DNA of 52,158 nucleotides, taken from NCBI GenBank assembly GCA_024405415.1, contig JAKSOV010000004.1, forward strand, positions 1-52,158. The letters are read 5' to 3'. A program made the translations under genes and the position numbers. The first letter of the stretch is position 1. Each line of letters begins with the position of its first letter. Source of the stretch: Akkermansia sp. (GTDB taxonomy: Bacteria; Verrucomicrobiota; Verrucomicrobiia; Verrucomicrobiales; Akkermansiaceae). Positions 21,944-30,305 of the stretch are shown piece after piece. The notes under the pieces were generated by a model. It worked only from the letters and a program-made list of their open reading frames with translations, was not told where the DNA came from and did not search any database.

Positions 21944-23715
21944 AGAAGTTCCCCCTCACCCTGCTGTTGACAGCACTCGCCACCGTCTGCTCGGCGGCGC
22001 AGCCTCCCGCACCCTACGGCCCCGTGCCGACGGAGCCTCAGCTCCGCTGGCAGCGCATGGAGTGGTATGCCTTCATGCACTTCGGCATCAACACCTACAC
22101 GGACCGCGAATGGGGCTACGGCAACGAGGACATCAGCCTCTTCAACCCGACGAAGTTCAACGCGGACAAGGTGGTTGCCACGCTGAAGGAGGCGGGCATG
22201 CCGGCCTTCATCTACACCGCCAAACACCACGACGGCTGGTGTGCCTGGCCCACCAAGACGACGAAGCATAACATCACCCGCACCCCCTATAAGAAAGGCA
22301 AGGGGGACATCGTGCGCGCGTGGTCGAAGGCCGCGGCGAAGCACGGCATGAAGTTCGGTGTCTACCTCTCCCCCTGGGACCGCAACCATGCGGAGTACGG
22401 GCGACCGGGCTACCAAAAGGCTTACATGCAGCAAATCACCGAGTTGCTGACGAACTACGGCCCCATCTTCGAGATTTGGTTTGACGGGGCCAACGGCGGC
22501 GACGGCTGGTACGGAGGCGCACAGGAAAAACGCAACATCGGCGACGCAGCCACTTACTACAGGTTCCCCGAGGTGGTTGCGGCCATCCGCAAGCTGCAGC
22601 CGCAGTGCATCATCTGGGGTGCGGAGATGTATGGCGATGTGCATTGGGGCGGCTCTGAAAAGGGCTTTGTGAAATACCCCTGCCGCAATGTCACTAAGAA
22701 CCGTGAGGGCAAGGATATCTGGAACCCTCTGGAGGCGGATACGACCATCAACCGGCGCGGCTGGTTCTGGCACCCCAATCAACAGACGGCTGTCAAGCCG
22801 CCCAAGCAGCTCATGCAGATATACATGGACAGCGTGGGGCGCGGTGCAAACCTCATCCTCAATATCGCCCCCAACCGCGACGGTGAGCTGGACGCGGCGG
22901 ATGTCGCCTCCCTGCTCACCTTCGGCAAGGCGCGCCGCGAGTTGCTGGCGAAGGACTACGCCCTGCACGCCGCAGCACAAGCGGATGAAACGCGCGGCAA
23001 CGACCCGGCCTACGGCGCGGAGAAGCTGACGGACGGCGACATCGAGACCTACTGGAGCCCGAACGACGGCACGACCACGGGCACGCTGGAGCTGACACTG
23101 CCACAGCCCGAGACCTTTGACATCGTGCGCCTGCGCGAACAGATCCGACTCGGGCAGCGCGTGCGCCGCTTCCGCATTGAGGTTTGGCAGGACGGCGCAT
23201 GGCAAACGGCGGATGCCGAGGGGCAAAGCATCGGCAACCAAGTGATGCGGCAACTCCCCGCCCCTGTCACCACCGACCGCCTCCGCGTTGTCATCACGGA
23301 ATCGGACGCCTGTCCCTGCCTCAGCGAGATTTCCCTGCTGCGCATGCCCCTTGTCGGGGATGCGCCCGCCGTGGCGCAGGACAGCCCGCTACCTGCTCAC
23401 TGGCAACAGCGCGAGCAAGGTGTGAACATCACCGAATTCACGCAGGAGACATCTGTAGGCTCCATCGCTGTCACGCCGCGCAAGGACGGCACGTTAGCCG
23501 GCATGGTGAACCGTTTCCGTCTGGAAGCCTCGGATGACGGGCATTCTTGGCACACCGTCCTCGAGACGGAGCTGGGCAACCTGCGCGCCAACCCCATCGA
23601 GCAGCGCGTCAGCCTCCCCGCCCCCGTCAAGGCGAAATTCTTCCGCTTTACGCCCACGGGCACTCTGGAACCCGGCGACATACGAGTCGGCGGGCTGAAG
23701 CTCTACGAAAAGTAA
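21940..23715 (+). CDS. alpha-L-fucosidase, GH29, with C-terminal F5/8 type C-like domain
   Basis: Secreted or periplasmic enzyme releasing L-fucose from host or milk glycans. 591 residues. Signal peptide MKKFPLTLLLTALATVCSAA. The GH29 barrel (about 30-350) shows WQRMEWYAFMHFGINTYT, YTAKHHDGWCAWPT, GVYLSPWDRN and FEIWFDGANGGDGW, in which D182 is the expected nucleophile. About 350-470 is a discoidin-like sandwich (EKLTDGDIETYWSPNDGTTTGTLELTL), and the remaining 120 residues look like another beta-sandwich. The layout and the HHDGWCAW motif resemble the GH29-B branch, which prefers branched alpha-1,3/4-linked fucose (inferred). The chosen start gives the signal peptide. Confidence 0.93.
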   Translation: MKKFPLTLLLTALATVCSAAQPPAPYGPVPTEPQLRWQRMEWYAFMHFGINTYTDREWGYGNEDISLFNPTKFNADKVVATLKEAGMPAFIYTAKHHDGWCAWPTKTTKHNITRTPYKKGKGDIVRAWSKAAAKHGMKFGVYLSPWDRNHAEYGRPGYQKAYMQQITELLTNYGPIFEIWFDGANGGDGWYGGAQEKRNIGDAATYYRFPEVVAAIRKLQPQCIIWGAEMYGDVHWGGSEKGFVKYPCRNVTKNREGKDIWNPLEADTTINRRGWFWHPNQQTAVKPPKQLMQIYMDSVGRGANLILNIAPNRDGELDAADVASLLTFGKARRELLAKDYALHAAAQADETRGNDPAYGAEKLTDGDIETYWSPNDGTTTGTLELTLPQPETFDIVRLREQIRLGQRVRRFRIEVWQDGAWQTADAEGQSIGNQVMRQLPAPVTTDRLRVVITESDACPCLSEISLLRMPLVGDAPAVAQDSPLPAHWQQREQGVNITEFTQETSVGSIAVTPRKDGTLAGMVNRFRLEASDDGHSWHTVLETELGNLRANPIEQRVSLPAPVKAKFFRFTPTGTLEPGDIRVGGLKLYEK

Positions 23716-23724
23716 GCTCCTTTT

Positions 23725-24960
23725 TTACAGGCCGGCAAGCACGCTATGCAGGAGAGCCAGGCCCTCCTCCAACACCTCCTCGGGGATGTTGAGCGCGGGG
23801 ATGAGGCGCAGTGTATCGGGACCCGCGGGGCATGCGAGCAAACCGGCCTCGCGGCACAGGCTGTTGACGTAGGCGGCGGGTGTCATGCCCTCAGGCACGG
23901 AGAACGCGCCCTTCTTCAGCCCCACGCCGCGCAGCAGGCCGAGACCGCGCACGCCCTCCACGCAGGGGAGATTCCAGCCCTCCACCGTGCTCTTGATATG
24001 CTCGCCGAGCACCTTGGCACGCTCTGCATAATTGCCGCGCTGCAGCTCCTTCACCACGGCCAACGAAGTGGCGCAGGCAATGGGCGTGCCGCCGAAGGTG
24101 GAGCCGTGTGAGCCGGCATTCATGATAGAGGAAAGCGCCGTACCCTCCGCATCCATGGCGCGGTCACTCACCCAGAAACAGCCCATGGGGAAACCGCCGC
24201 CGATGCCCTTGGCGCAGGAGACAAGGTCCGGCTGAATCTCGGGGCAAACGGCCTTCCAACCCATCGTGGCGCCGCAGCGGCAGAAACCGCACTGCACCTC
24301 GTCCACCATGAGCAACAGGTCTTTTTCCTTGCAAAGCTCAGCCACGGCGCGCAGGAACTCGGGCTGCACGGGGTTCACGCCGCCCTCACCCTGAATCGCC
24401 TCCAGCATGATGCCGCAGGTTTCCTTGCCCACAGCCGCGCGCAAAGCCTCAAGATTATTGAAATCCACATACTTAAAGCCTACGAGCAGCGGGTCGAACT
24501 CAATCTGAATCTTTTTCTGCCCCGTGGCGGACATGGAGCCGAGGGTGCGGCCGTGGAAACTCTTATTGAAGGTAATCACCTCATAACGGGGGGAACCGTC
24601 CTCCGCAGGGCGGCGATGCCCGAAGCGGCGCGCCACTTTGATGATGCCGTCATTGGCCTCCGCGCCCGAGTTGCAGAAGAAAATTTTTCCGGGAATACCG
24701 ATGATGTGCTCCACAATCTGCTCGGCGAGCGCAGCCTGGCCGGGAATGCCGTAGAGGTTGGAGCAGTGCATGAGCTTGTGCGCCTGCTCGCACAGGGCCT
24801 CCACCACAATGGGATTGGCGTGGCCGAGGCAGCAGGTGGCAATACCCGCACAGAAGTCCACATAGCGGCGGCCCTCCGTATCAAAGAGGTAGGAACCTTC
24901 ACCGCGCGCCATATCCATGGGCGCCTGACCGTAGGTGGGGAGAACGTACTGATATTCCAT
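23725..24960 (-). CDS. argD: acetylornithine aminotransferase-type class III aminotransferase
   Basis: PLP enzyme, 411 residues. Motifs: GEGSYLFDTEGRRYVDFCAGIATCCLGHANP, FFCNSGAEANDGIIKVAR (PLP phosphate site), LLMVDEVQCGFCRCG (PLP-pyridine Asp) and LVSCAKGIGGGFPMG (Schiff-base Lys). This is the ArgD subgroup, acting on N-acetylornithine in arginine synthesis and often also on succinyl-diaminopimelate. Unusual detail: FCRCG where relatives have MGRTG. No arg genes adjoin. The promoter (TTGACT, 17 bp, TATGGT) ends 9 nt before the ATG. It ends 9 bp from the convergent GH29 gene with no hairpin visible. Confidence 0.88.
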   Translation of the reverse strand: MEYQYVLPTYGQAPMDMARGEGSYLFDTEGRRYVDFCAGIATCCLGHANPIVVEALCEQAHKLMHCSNLYGIPGQAALAEQIVEHIIGIPGKIFFCNSGAEANDGIIKVARRFGHRRPAEDGSPRYEVITFNKSFHGRTLGSMSATGQKKIQIEFDPLLVGFKYVDFNNLEALRAAVGKETCGIMLEAIQGEGGVNPVQPEFLRAVAELCKEKDLLLMVDEVQCGFCRCGATMGWKAVCPEIQPDLVSCAKGIGGGFPMGCFWVSDRAMDAEGTALSSIMNAGSHGSTFGGTPIACATSLAVVKELQRGNYAERAKVLGEHIKSTVEGWNLPCVEGVRGLGLLRGVGLKKGAFSVPEGMTPAAYVNSLCREAGLLACPAGPDTLRLIPALNIPEEVLEEGLALLHSVLAGL

Positions 24961-24969
24961 AGCGGCAAC

Positions 24970-24998
24970 ACCATACCCCCGCCCCTACGCGAAGTCAA
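24970..24998 (-). promoter_or_regulatory. predicted argD promoter
   Basis: Reverse-strand TTGACT (24993-24998), 17 bp, TATGGT (24970-24975); 9 nt to the ATG. Confidence 0.6.
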
Positions 24999-25017
24999 GC
25001 GCATTCCCCGCCGAGGC

Positions 25018-26589
25018 TCACTTCTTAGCCTGCTGCTGTGCTTCGGCTGCCTTTTTCATCTCCGCCCACTCCTTGGGGATGACGCACTCTGCCGTGCGTT
25101 CCACGGCCGGGCGATAGGGAGATTGCTTCGTCTCCTCCAGCGTGCGGAGCATCAGCTCACGCGCCGCATGATTCTCCTTATTGAGATGCATGACGGTGAT
25201 GAGCATGAGGGTGTTGCGCAACTTATCCGCAGGCTTGGAGGAGGCGTTGCCGGCCAGGCGGAAGAACTCAGCAGCCTGAGTCCACTTCTTCTCATCCGCG
25301 CAGATGTAGGCCAAGGCCTCCGCAAAAAGGGCGCCATGGGGTTTAGCCAGCTGAGACTTCACCACCGGGTCCATCGCATCGGGGCGTCCGGCATAGCGGG
25401 TTGCAATCTCCTGCCAAAGGGCAAAATCATTCGAGGGGGGCAGATGCTTCTGCTGTGCCGCAAAGGGGCGGTAGAGGGGGTCTCCGAACGTAACCTCCTG
25501 CCAGGAGAGAAGCGGCGTCGCCATCAACGCAGCCTCTGCCACAGTGTAGCCCTTGAGCAGGCGCTCGTAGAAGATGCCGAAATCATGACAGCCACCGAGG
25601 AAGGGCTCATACACGTTGCCGCAGGTCACGGCTGCGCCGCGCTTCAGCAGGGCGGGCGCCCAGAAAGAGGTATCCTTGAGATTGGGGCAGCTGAAGGAAT
25701 GCAAATGCCCCGCCACGGCGCCGGGGGCAAAGCGAAAATCCGCCCCCTTGGGACCGAAGGGCCCGTTCGCCTTGTACTCGTACCAACCGAAGTAGACCGC
25801 CGTCTGCCCCATGAGGGGGAAGCCGTCCGCCAGTGTATAATGCGAGGTTTCAAAGAAGAGCGGCAGGTGGGTATGGCGGGCAGCCTCGGCTGCTTTGTTG
25901 AACATTTTTTCCCCCTGCCCGTAGGGGCCGCCCAAATCCACCACGGACCAACCCCAAAGCCCCTTACGCTCCACGCGCACGGGGTCCTCCACCATGCGGC
26001 GGACGGAGGCCTCATCCGGTCCGTCGATACGGGTAACAGCCAGCACCAAGGGCTTAGAGGAAGAGATGTCGGCATCCTTGCCGAAGAAGGGGTTGGGAAT
26101 ACCGCTACCCAAGGGGTACTGCGCCCCCAGCAGGGACAGCTCGGAATCCACACAGGCGGCTTCCTCCGGGGTCCACTCCACCTCGCCCTGTTCCTTACCG
26201 GCCTTGATAGCCTCTGCCTTGCGGCGGCGCTTTTCCAAGACATGGCGGCTCTCCTGCACGCGCAGGGGGATATCCGGCATCAACACCATGGCGCGCATGA
26301 CGCGAGTGCCGCTGCCCCGCTGCGCAGGGAAACTCCAGTTGTTGCAGGATGCGGCAAAGAGCAGTTGGTTGCGAATTCTGCTCTCAAAATTCTCGCGGCT
26401 GATGTCGCCGCTCTTTACCCCGCGCAAGGGCACCATTTGCGCCACGGAGATACCGCGCTTGGTACAGTAGGAACGGGCGGTGCGCTCGCTGAAAGAAGAG
26501 TCCGCGTTGTACACCACCACGACCTCCGCGGGGGTGAGAGCCCACGCGGCGCAGCAACTCAGCAACAGGGCAGAAAGAGAGCGAAACAT
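25018..26589 (-). CDS. TIGR03790-family secreted protein
   Basis: 523 residues. Signal peptide MFRSLSALLLSCCAAWA, then LTPAEVVVVYNADSSFSERTARSYCTKRGIS, the opening typical of TIGR03790 proteins, known mainly from Verrucomicrobia, Planctomycetes and relatives and of unknown function. Further family features are the RAMVLMPDIPLRVQ segment, an ETSHYTLADGFPLMGQTAVYFGWYEYKANGPF block and AAVTCGNVYEPFLGG with ALMATPLLSWQEVTFGDPLYRPF, somewhat reminiscent of caspase-like folds (weak). The C-terminal 130 residues are helical and TPR-like. It follows ffh by 6 bp on the same strand, so it is co-transcribed with the SRP gene. Confidence 0.85.
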   Translation of the reverse strand: MFRSLSALLLSCCAAWALTPAEVVVVYNADSSFSERTARSYCTKRGISVAQMVPLRGVKSGDISRENFESRIRNQLLFAASCNNWSFPAQRGSGTRVMRAMVLMPDIPLRVQESRHVLEKRRRKAEAIKAGKEQGEVEWTPEEAACVDSELSLLGAQYPLGSGIPNPFFGKDADISSSKPLVLAVTRIDGPDEASVRRMVEDPVRVERKGLWGWSVVDLGGPYGQGEKMFNKAAEAARHTHLPLFFETSHYTLADGFPLMGQTAVYFGWYEYKANGPFGPKGADFRFAPGAVAGHLHSFSCPNLKDTSFWAPALLKRGAAVTCGNVYEPFLGGCHDFGIFYERLLKGYTVAEAALMATPLLSWQEVTFGDPLYRPFAAQQKHLPPSNDFALWQEIATRYAGRPDAMDPVVKSQLAKPHGALFAEALAYICADEKKWTQAAEFFRLAGNASSKPADKLRNTLMLITVMHLNKENHAARELMLRTLEETKQSPYRPAVERTAECVIPKEWAEMKKAAEAQQQAKK

Positions 26590-26595
26590 AGGCGT

Positions 26596-28143
26596 TTATC
26601 GGCGGCGGAAGAGACCGTTGAAAGCACTGATGCCGCTCGGTCCTTTGGGACGGCGCGCCCCGCCGCCCATCAGCGCGGAGAGGTCGGGCATGCCGCCTTG
26701 CATGCTGCGCATCTGCTCCATCATGGCATTCATATCCGGGGCTTCGCCGCCCTGCCCCTGCATCTGCTGCATCATCGCGTTCATGTCAGGCATGCCGCCC
26801 TTGGCACCGGCGGGGGCGTTCTTCATGAGCCCCTTCATCAGGCCGCCCATCTTGCCCTTACCGCCCATCATCTCCTTCATCTCGCGGAAGTTCTTGATGA
26901 AGCGGTTCACCTCAATCTCCGACACGCCGCTGCCCTTGGCAATGCGGCGACGGCGGGAGGGGATAAGGAGCTTGTAGTTAGCGCGCTCGGCGGGGGTCAT
27001 GGAGAGCACGATGGCCTCCATGCGCTTCATGCGCTTGGGGTCCAGTGCGCCGTCGGGCAGCTGCTTGCGAAGCTTGCTGAAGCCGGGCAACAGGCCGAGC
27101 AGGCCTTCCAGCGGGCCGAGGCTCTGCATCATCTTCATCTGGTTGAGGAAGTCGTTGAAATTGAACTCACCGCTCATCAGGCGGCTCATGGAGCTCATGG
27201 CGGATTCCTGATCAATCTTTTCCGCCGCCTTTTCCACGAGGCCGACGATATCGCCCATGCCGAGAATGCGGTCAGCCATGCGCTGCGGCACGAAGGCCAT
27301 GAGCATGTCGAGCTTTTCGCCCTCACCCACGTACTTGATGGGCTTGCCCGTCACCGCGCGCATGGAGAGCGCGGCACCGCCGCGAGCGTCGCCGTCCAGC
27401 TTGGTGAGGATGATACCCGTCAGCCCCACGGCGGCATCGAAGGACTGCGCCACGCGCACCGCCTGCTGCCCTGTGGCGGCATCAGCCACGAGCAGGGACT
27501 CCTGCGGCTTGAGGAAAGCGGCGAGCTTCTTCAGCTCGGCGATGAGGGCCTCATCCACCTCCTGCCGGCCCGCCGTATCGAAGATGATGACATCGTGCTC
27601 CTGCCCCTCAGCCCACTTGAGGGCATCCTTCGCCACGCGAATGACATCCTTCTCATCAGCAGAGGGCGTGTAGACGGGCACCTCAATCTGTGCGGCAAGG
27701 GTGGCGAGCTGGTCAATGGCTGCGGGGCGAATGAGGTCGCAGGCGACCAGAACGGGCTTCTTGCCGTCCAGCTTCAGGCGGCGAGCGAGCTTGGCGGAGG
27801 TCGTCGTCTTACCCGCGCCGTTGAGACCGACCACCAGCACACGAGCAGGAGCGGGCTCCAGATTCAGCCCCACGGCGTCGCCGCCTAACAGCTCCGCCAG
27901 ACGGTCGCGGAAAATTTTCACAATCTGTTCCCCGGGCTTCACCGTCTTGAGCACAGCCTCGCCCATGGCCTCCTCCTTCACATGCGCGATAAACTCGCGA
28001 GCCACGGTGTATTCCACATCGGCATCAAGCAAAGCCATGCGGATTTCGCGCAGCGCGTCCTTGATGTTGGACTCGGAAATCTTGCCGAGCCCGCGCAGCT
28101 TGCGGAAGGTATCATCAAGCTTGTCGGAAAGCAGGGAGAACAT
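26596..28143 (-). CDS. ffh: signal recognition particle protein Ffh
   Basis: SRP54 GTPase that delivers nascent membrane proteins to FtsY. 515 residues. N domain (1-85), G domain with VVGLNGAGKTTTSAKLA (about 104-120; the usual GxxGxGKTT has Asn-Gly-Ala), DLIRPAAIDQL, IFDTAGRQ and TKLDGDARGGAALS, then the methionine-rich M domain (about 300-440) binding 4.5S RNA and signal peptides. The tail (about 455-510) is unusually long and Met/Gly-rich, with near-repeats of PDMNAMM. A strong promoter (TTGACA, 17 bp, TACGCT) ends 6 nt before the ATG, predicting a leaderless mRNA. The 4.5S RNA gene is not here. Confidence 0.97.
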   Translation of the reverse strand: MFSLLSDKLDDTFRKLRGLGKISESNIKDALREIRMALLDADVEYTVAREFIAHVKEEAMGEAVLKTVKPGEQIVKIFRDRLAELLGGDAVGLNLEPAPARVLVVGLNGAGKTTTSAKLARRLKLDGKKPVLVACDLIRPAAIDQLATLAAQIEVPVYTPSADEKDVIRVAKDALKWAEGQEHDVIIFDTAGRQEVDEALIAELKKLAAFLKPQESLLVADAATGQQAVRVAQSFDAAVGLTGIILTKLDGDARGGAALSMRAVTGKPIKYVGEGEKLDMLMAFVPQRMADRILGMGDIVGLVEKAAEKIDQESAMSSMSRLMSGEFNFNDFLNQMKMMQSLGPLEGLLGLLPGFSKLRKQLPDGALDPKRMKRMEAIVLSMTPAERANYKLLIPSRRRRIAKGSGVSEIEVNRFIKNFREMKEMMGGKGKMGGLMKGLMKNAPAGAKGGMPDMNAMMQQMQGQGGEAPDMNAMMEQMRSMQGGMPDLSALMGGGARRPKGPSGISAFNGLFRRR

Positions 28144-28149
28144 GCCGCC

Positions 28150-28178
28150 AGCGTACCGAAAAACCCTTGTAGTGTCAA
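28150..28178 (-). promoter_or_regulatory. predicted ffh promoter
   Basis: Reverse-strand TTGACA (28173-28178), 17 bp, TACGCT (28150-28155); 6 nt to the ATG. Confidence 0.65.
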
Positions 28179-28229
28179 GCTCCGAACGCTACATGCAGCG
28201 CGCCCCTCTCCGCCTGTTTTGCAGATAGA

Positions 28230-28258
28230 TTGACGGCAGCCGCAGGATAGGCTACGAT
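28230..28258 (+). promoter_or_regulatory. predicted osmC-type gene promoter
   Basis: TTGACG (28230-28235), 17 bp, TACGAT (28253-28258); 7 nt to the ATG. Confidence 0.6.
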
Positions 28259-28265
28259 AGCGCCC

Positions 28266-28670
28266 ATGAACGCAACATCCATCACTACCCACACCGGAGA
28301 CGTGCGCTGCAATACCGTATTCACGCCGTCCAAGGAAGAGTTTATCACCGACATCGAAACCGCCTCAGGCGGCAAGGGAGAATATCCCTGCCCCGCGGAC
28401 ATGCTCGCCGCCACCGTGGCCTCCTGCATGCTGAGTATGATCGCATGGACCGGCAAGAAGCACGGCTTTGACACGCGAGGCATCTCCATCGCCGCCTGCG
28501 CCGAGGAAAAGGGCGGCAAGCTCACAGCCATGCACTTTCACATCACCGTGCCGCAGAACGCGGACGGCGGCACCCGACTGCACATGGAGGCTGCGGTGAA
28601 ACACTGCCCCGTAGGCAACGCCATCTCCCCCTCCGTGGAGAAGCACATCACCTGGGATGTCGCGGGCTGA
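28266..28670 (+). CDS. OsmC/Ohr-family protein
   Basis: 134 residues of the OsmC fold, thiol-dependent peroxidases that reduce organic hydroperoxides. The two redox cysteines are C54 (TVASCMLSM, at the start of the long central helix) and C114 (KHCPVGNAI). Length and motifs fit the YhfA/OsmC branch, whose members are not all proven peroxidases. Cytoplasmic dimer expected. Single gene with its own promoter; its stop lies only 4 bp from the convergent ccsA stop, with no visible terminator between. Confidence 0.88.
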   Translation: MNATSITTHTGDVRCNTVFTPSKEEFITDIETASGGKGEYPCPADMLAATVASCMLSMIAWTGKKHGFDTRGISIAACAEEKGGKLTAMHFHITVPQNADGGTRLHMEAAVKHCPVGNAISPSVEKHITWDVAG

Positions 28671-28674
28671 ACGC

Positions 28675-29433
28675 CTACGAGGCGTAGCTGTGCAAGGAGG
28701 AAATCTTGGGCAGCAGATTCACCACCAAGAAGGTGATGAGCACCGCCACCCAGGCGAGAATCAGCAGCGGGCGGCGGGAAAGGAGCGGGGTGCTGCGGCG
28801 CAGGTGGAACCACATGAGGTACAGACACCACGTCAGCAGCGCCCACGTCTCCTTGATGTCCCATGACCAGTAGGCGCCCCATGCCTCATCCGCCCATAGC
28901 GCACCGCTGCCCAACCCGAAGGTGAGCAAGGGAAACGCGAGCACGACCAGCGACTCCGCCGCGCGCATCTCCGCCTCTGCTCCGGCGGGACGGGCGTAGG
29001 AGCTGAGCGCCATGAGCGCTGCCACCGTCAGCCAGCCGTAGGAAATCACATAAGCGGTCACATGCGGGGCAAACCAAGCGGATTGCAGCGCCGGGGCCTG
29101 TCGCCATGCGGCTTGCAGGGGCATGATGAGCGCACCGATGAGCGCAATCATGCTCATAGCCGCCATCCAACCGTGCAAGCGCACGCCCTGTTTGCGGGCG
29201 AACAGAGGGAAAACACTCGCCAAGGGTAAAAAGCAGAGCACATGTCGCATGTTGCCGAATGGCAGCGCTGCCGCCAGTTCGGCATTGTAGATAAAGAGCA
29301 ACAGGCAGAGAGCCGCGCCGCCCGCCATGCAGCGGACAGTCAGGCGGTGTCGACAGCAGCACTCTGCGGCAAGAGCTGCGGTATAGCAGCCCAATGCCCC
29401 TGCCGTGCAGATGTAGATGAGAGCCGTCAGCAT
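28675..29433 (-). CDS. ccsA: cytochrome c biogenesis protein CcsA/CcmC-like
   Basis: Haem-handling membrane protein of System II cytochrome c maturation. 252 residues from ATG 29433, with six to eight hydrophobic helices. The Trp-rich haem-binding signature reads ADEAWGAYWSWDIKETWALL (canonical WGxxWxWDxKE). His residues suitable as haem ligands occur before helices (WFAPHVTAYVISYGW, MWFHLRRS). The start overlaps the resB stop (ATGCTGA), giving translational coupling. Last gene of DUF3592-lpxR-resB-ccsA. Implies periplasmic c-type cytochromes. Confidence 0.88.
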   Translation of the reverse strand: MLTALIYICTAGALGCYTAALAAECCCRHRLTVRCMAGGAALCLLLFIYNAELAAALPFGNMRHVLCFLPLASVFPLFARKQGVRLHGWMAAMSMIALIGALIMPLQAAWRQAPALQSAWFAPHVTAYVISYGWLTVAALMALSSYARPAGAEAEMRAAESLVVLAFPLLTFGLGSGALWADEAWGAYWSWDIKETWALLTWCLYLMWFHLRRSTPLLSRRPLLILAWVAVLITFLVVNLLPKISSLHSYAS

Positions 29434-30302
29434 GCGGGCGTCTCCTCCTCCTTGCGTCGCCAGCACCACGCGGCGAGGCAAATCACGATGCCCGCCACAC
29501 CGCTGCGGAAGGCAATGCGACCGGGCGCGCGGCGAGCCTGCATCATCACATGCGTCACCCCGCCGAGGGAGCGGTAGCTATCCAGCGAGATGAGCCAACC
29601 CTTGCATTCCAGCGGGTCGTTCACCGACAGCGTGCGGTCGTATTCCTCGCGACGGCCCTTGTGCTCCGTCTCGATGTGGCAGGTAGCGCGGTAGGATTTG
29701 ACACCGCCCACGTCATCGGGCTCCACGGCAAAATCCTTCACCGTGAGCTCAAAGCCGAGCGGCAGAATCTCGCCCTGCTCCGACACCAGCTCGGTAACAT
29801 TCGTCTGTCCGTCCGCAGGGAGCACCACGGGCTGCTTCACCTCCCACGCCACATCCGCCGCCACACCGAGCAGCAACACAGCGAGCCACAGATGCGCTCC
29901 GGCAAGCCAAAGCCGCGGGGTGTACAGGCGTGTCACCAGATAGCCGAACACGCCCGTGAAAATGCAGCCTACCAGCGCCGTGCACGACATAGCGAGTGCC
30001 GCCCACCACATCACCCCGCCCTGCGCGGCAAAGCCATAGGCCATCTCGCCGAACTGACGCAACACCGCCAAGCCCGCCACGGCGAAGAAGAGGAAGACGG
30101 CGCCGATGACGAGGCGCGCCCTTGCTCCCGCCGCAAGACTCCACGCGCCCCATGCGGCCAAAACGAAGCTCAGGCCGCCCGCGAGCAACATTGCGCCGCT
30201 GCGATACACACCTTCCGCCCCCATCAGGGGGAAACCGCCCGCCAGCAGCAGCACGCAAAGCGCGCCGAGCAGCATGAGCGTTGCCGATAATGCCTTCTTC
30301 AT
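29427..30302 (-). CDS. resB: ResB-like cytochrome c biogenesis protein
   Basis: 291-residue membrane protein, the usual partner of CcsA in System II. Four N-terminal hydrophobic helices (about 7-25, 35-55, 65-85, 98-125) and a fifth (about 135-157) precede a periplasmic domain with FELTVKDFAVEPDDVGGVKSYRATCHI and ECKGWLISLDSYRSLGG, resembling ResB periplasmic segments, then a last helix near 270. It is shorter than typical ResB (400 or more residues) and partly diverged; the assignment rests on these segments plus the overlap with ccsA. lpxR lies 3 bp upstream. Confidence 0.75.
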   Translation of the reverse strand: MKKALSATLMLLGALCVLLLAGGFPLMGAEGVYRSGAMLLAGGLSFVLAAWGAWSLAAGARARLVIGAVFLFFAVAGLAVLRQFGEMAYGFAAQGGVMWWAALAMSCTALVGCIFTGVFGYLVTRLYTPRLWLAGAHLWLAVLLLGVAADVAWEVKQPVVLPADGQTNVTELVSEQGEILPLGFELTVKDFAVEPDDVGGVKSYRATCHIETEHKGRREEYDRTLSVNDPLECKGWLISLDSYRSLGGVTHVMMQARRAPGRIAFRSGVAGIVICLAAWCWRRKEEETPAC

Positions 30303-30305
30303 ATT

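Noticed and set aside
24553-27888. Very long open frame (1111 codons) on the forward strand across argD, the TIGR03790 gene and ffh
   Set aside because: It is antisense to three clearly recognised genes, and its translation is a low-complexity His/Arg/Gly/Leu mix typical of the reverse frame of GC-rich coding DNA.
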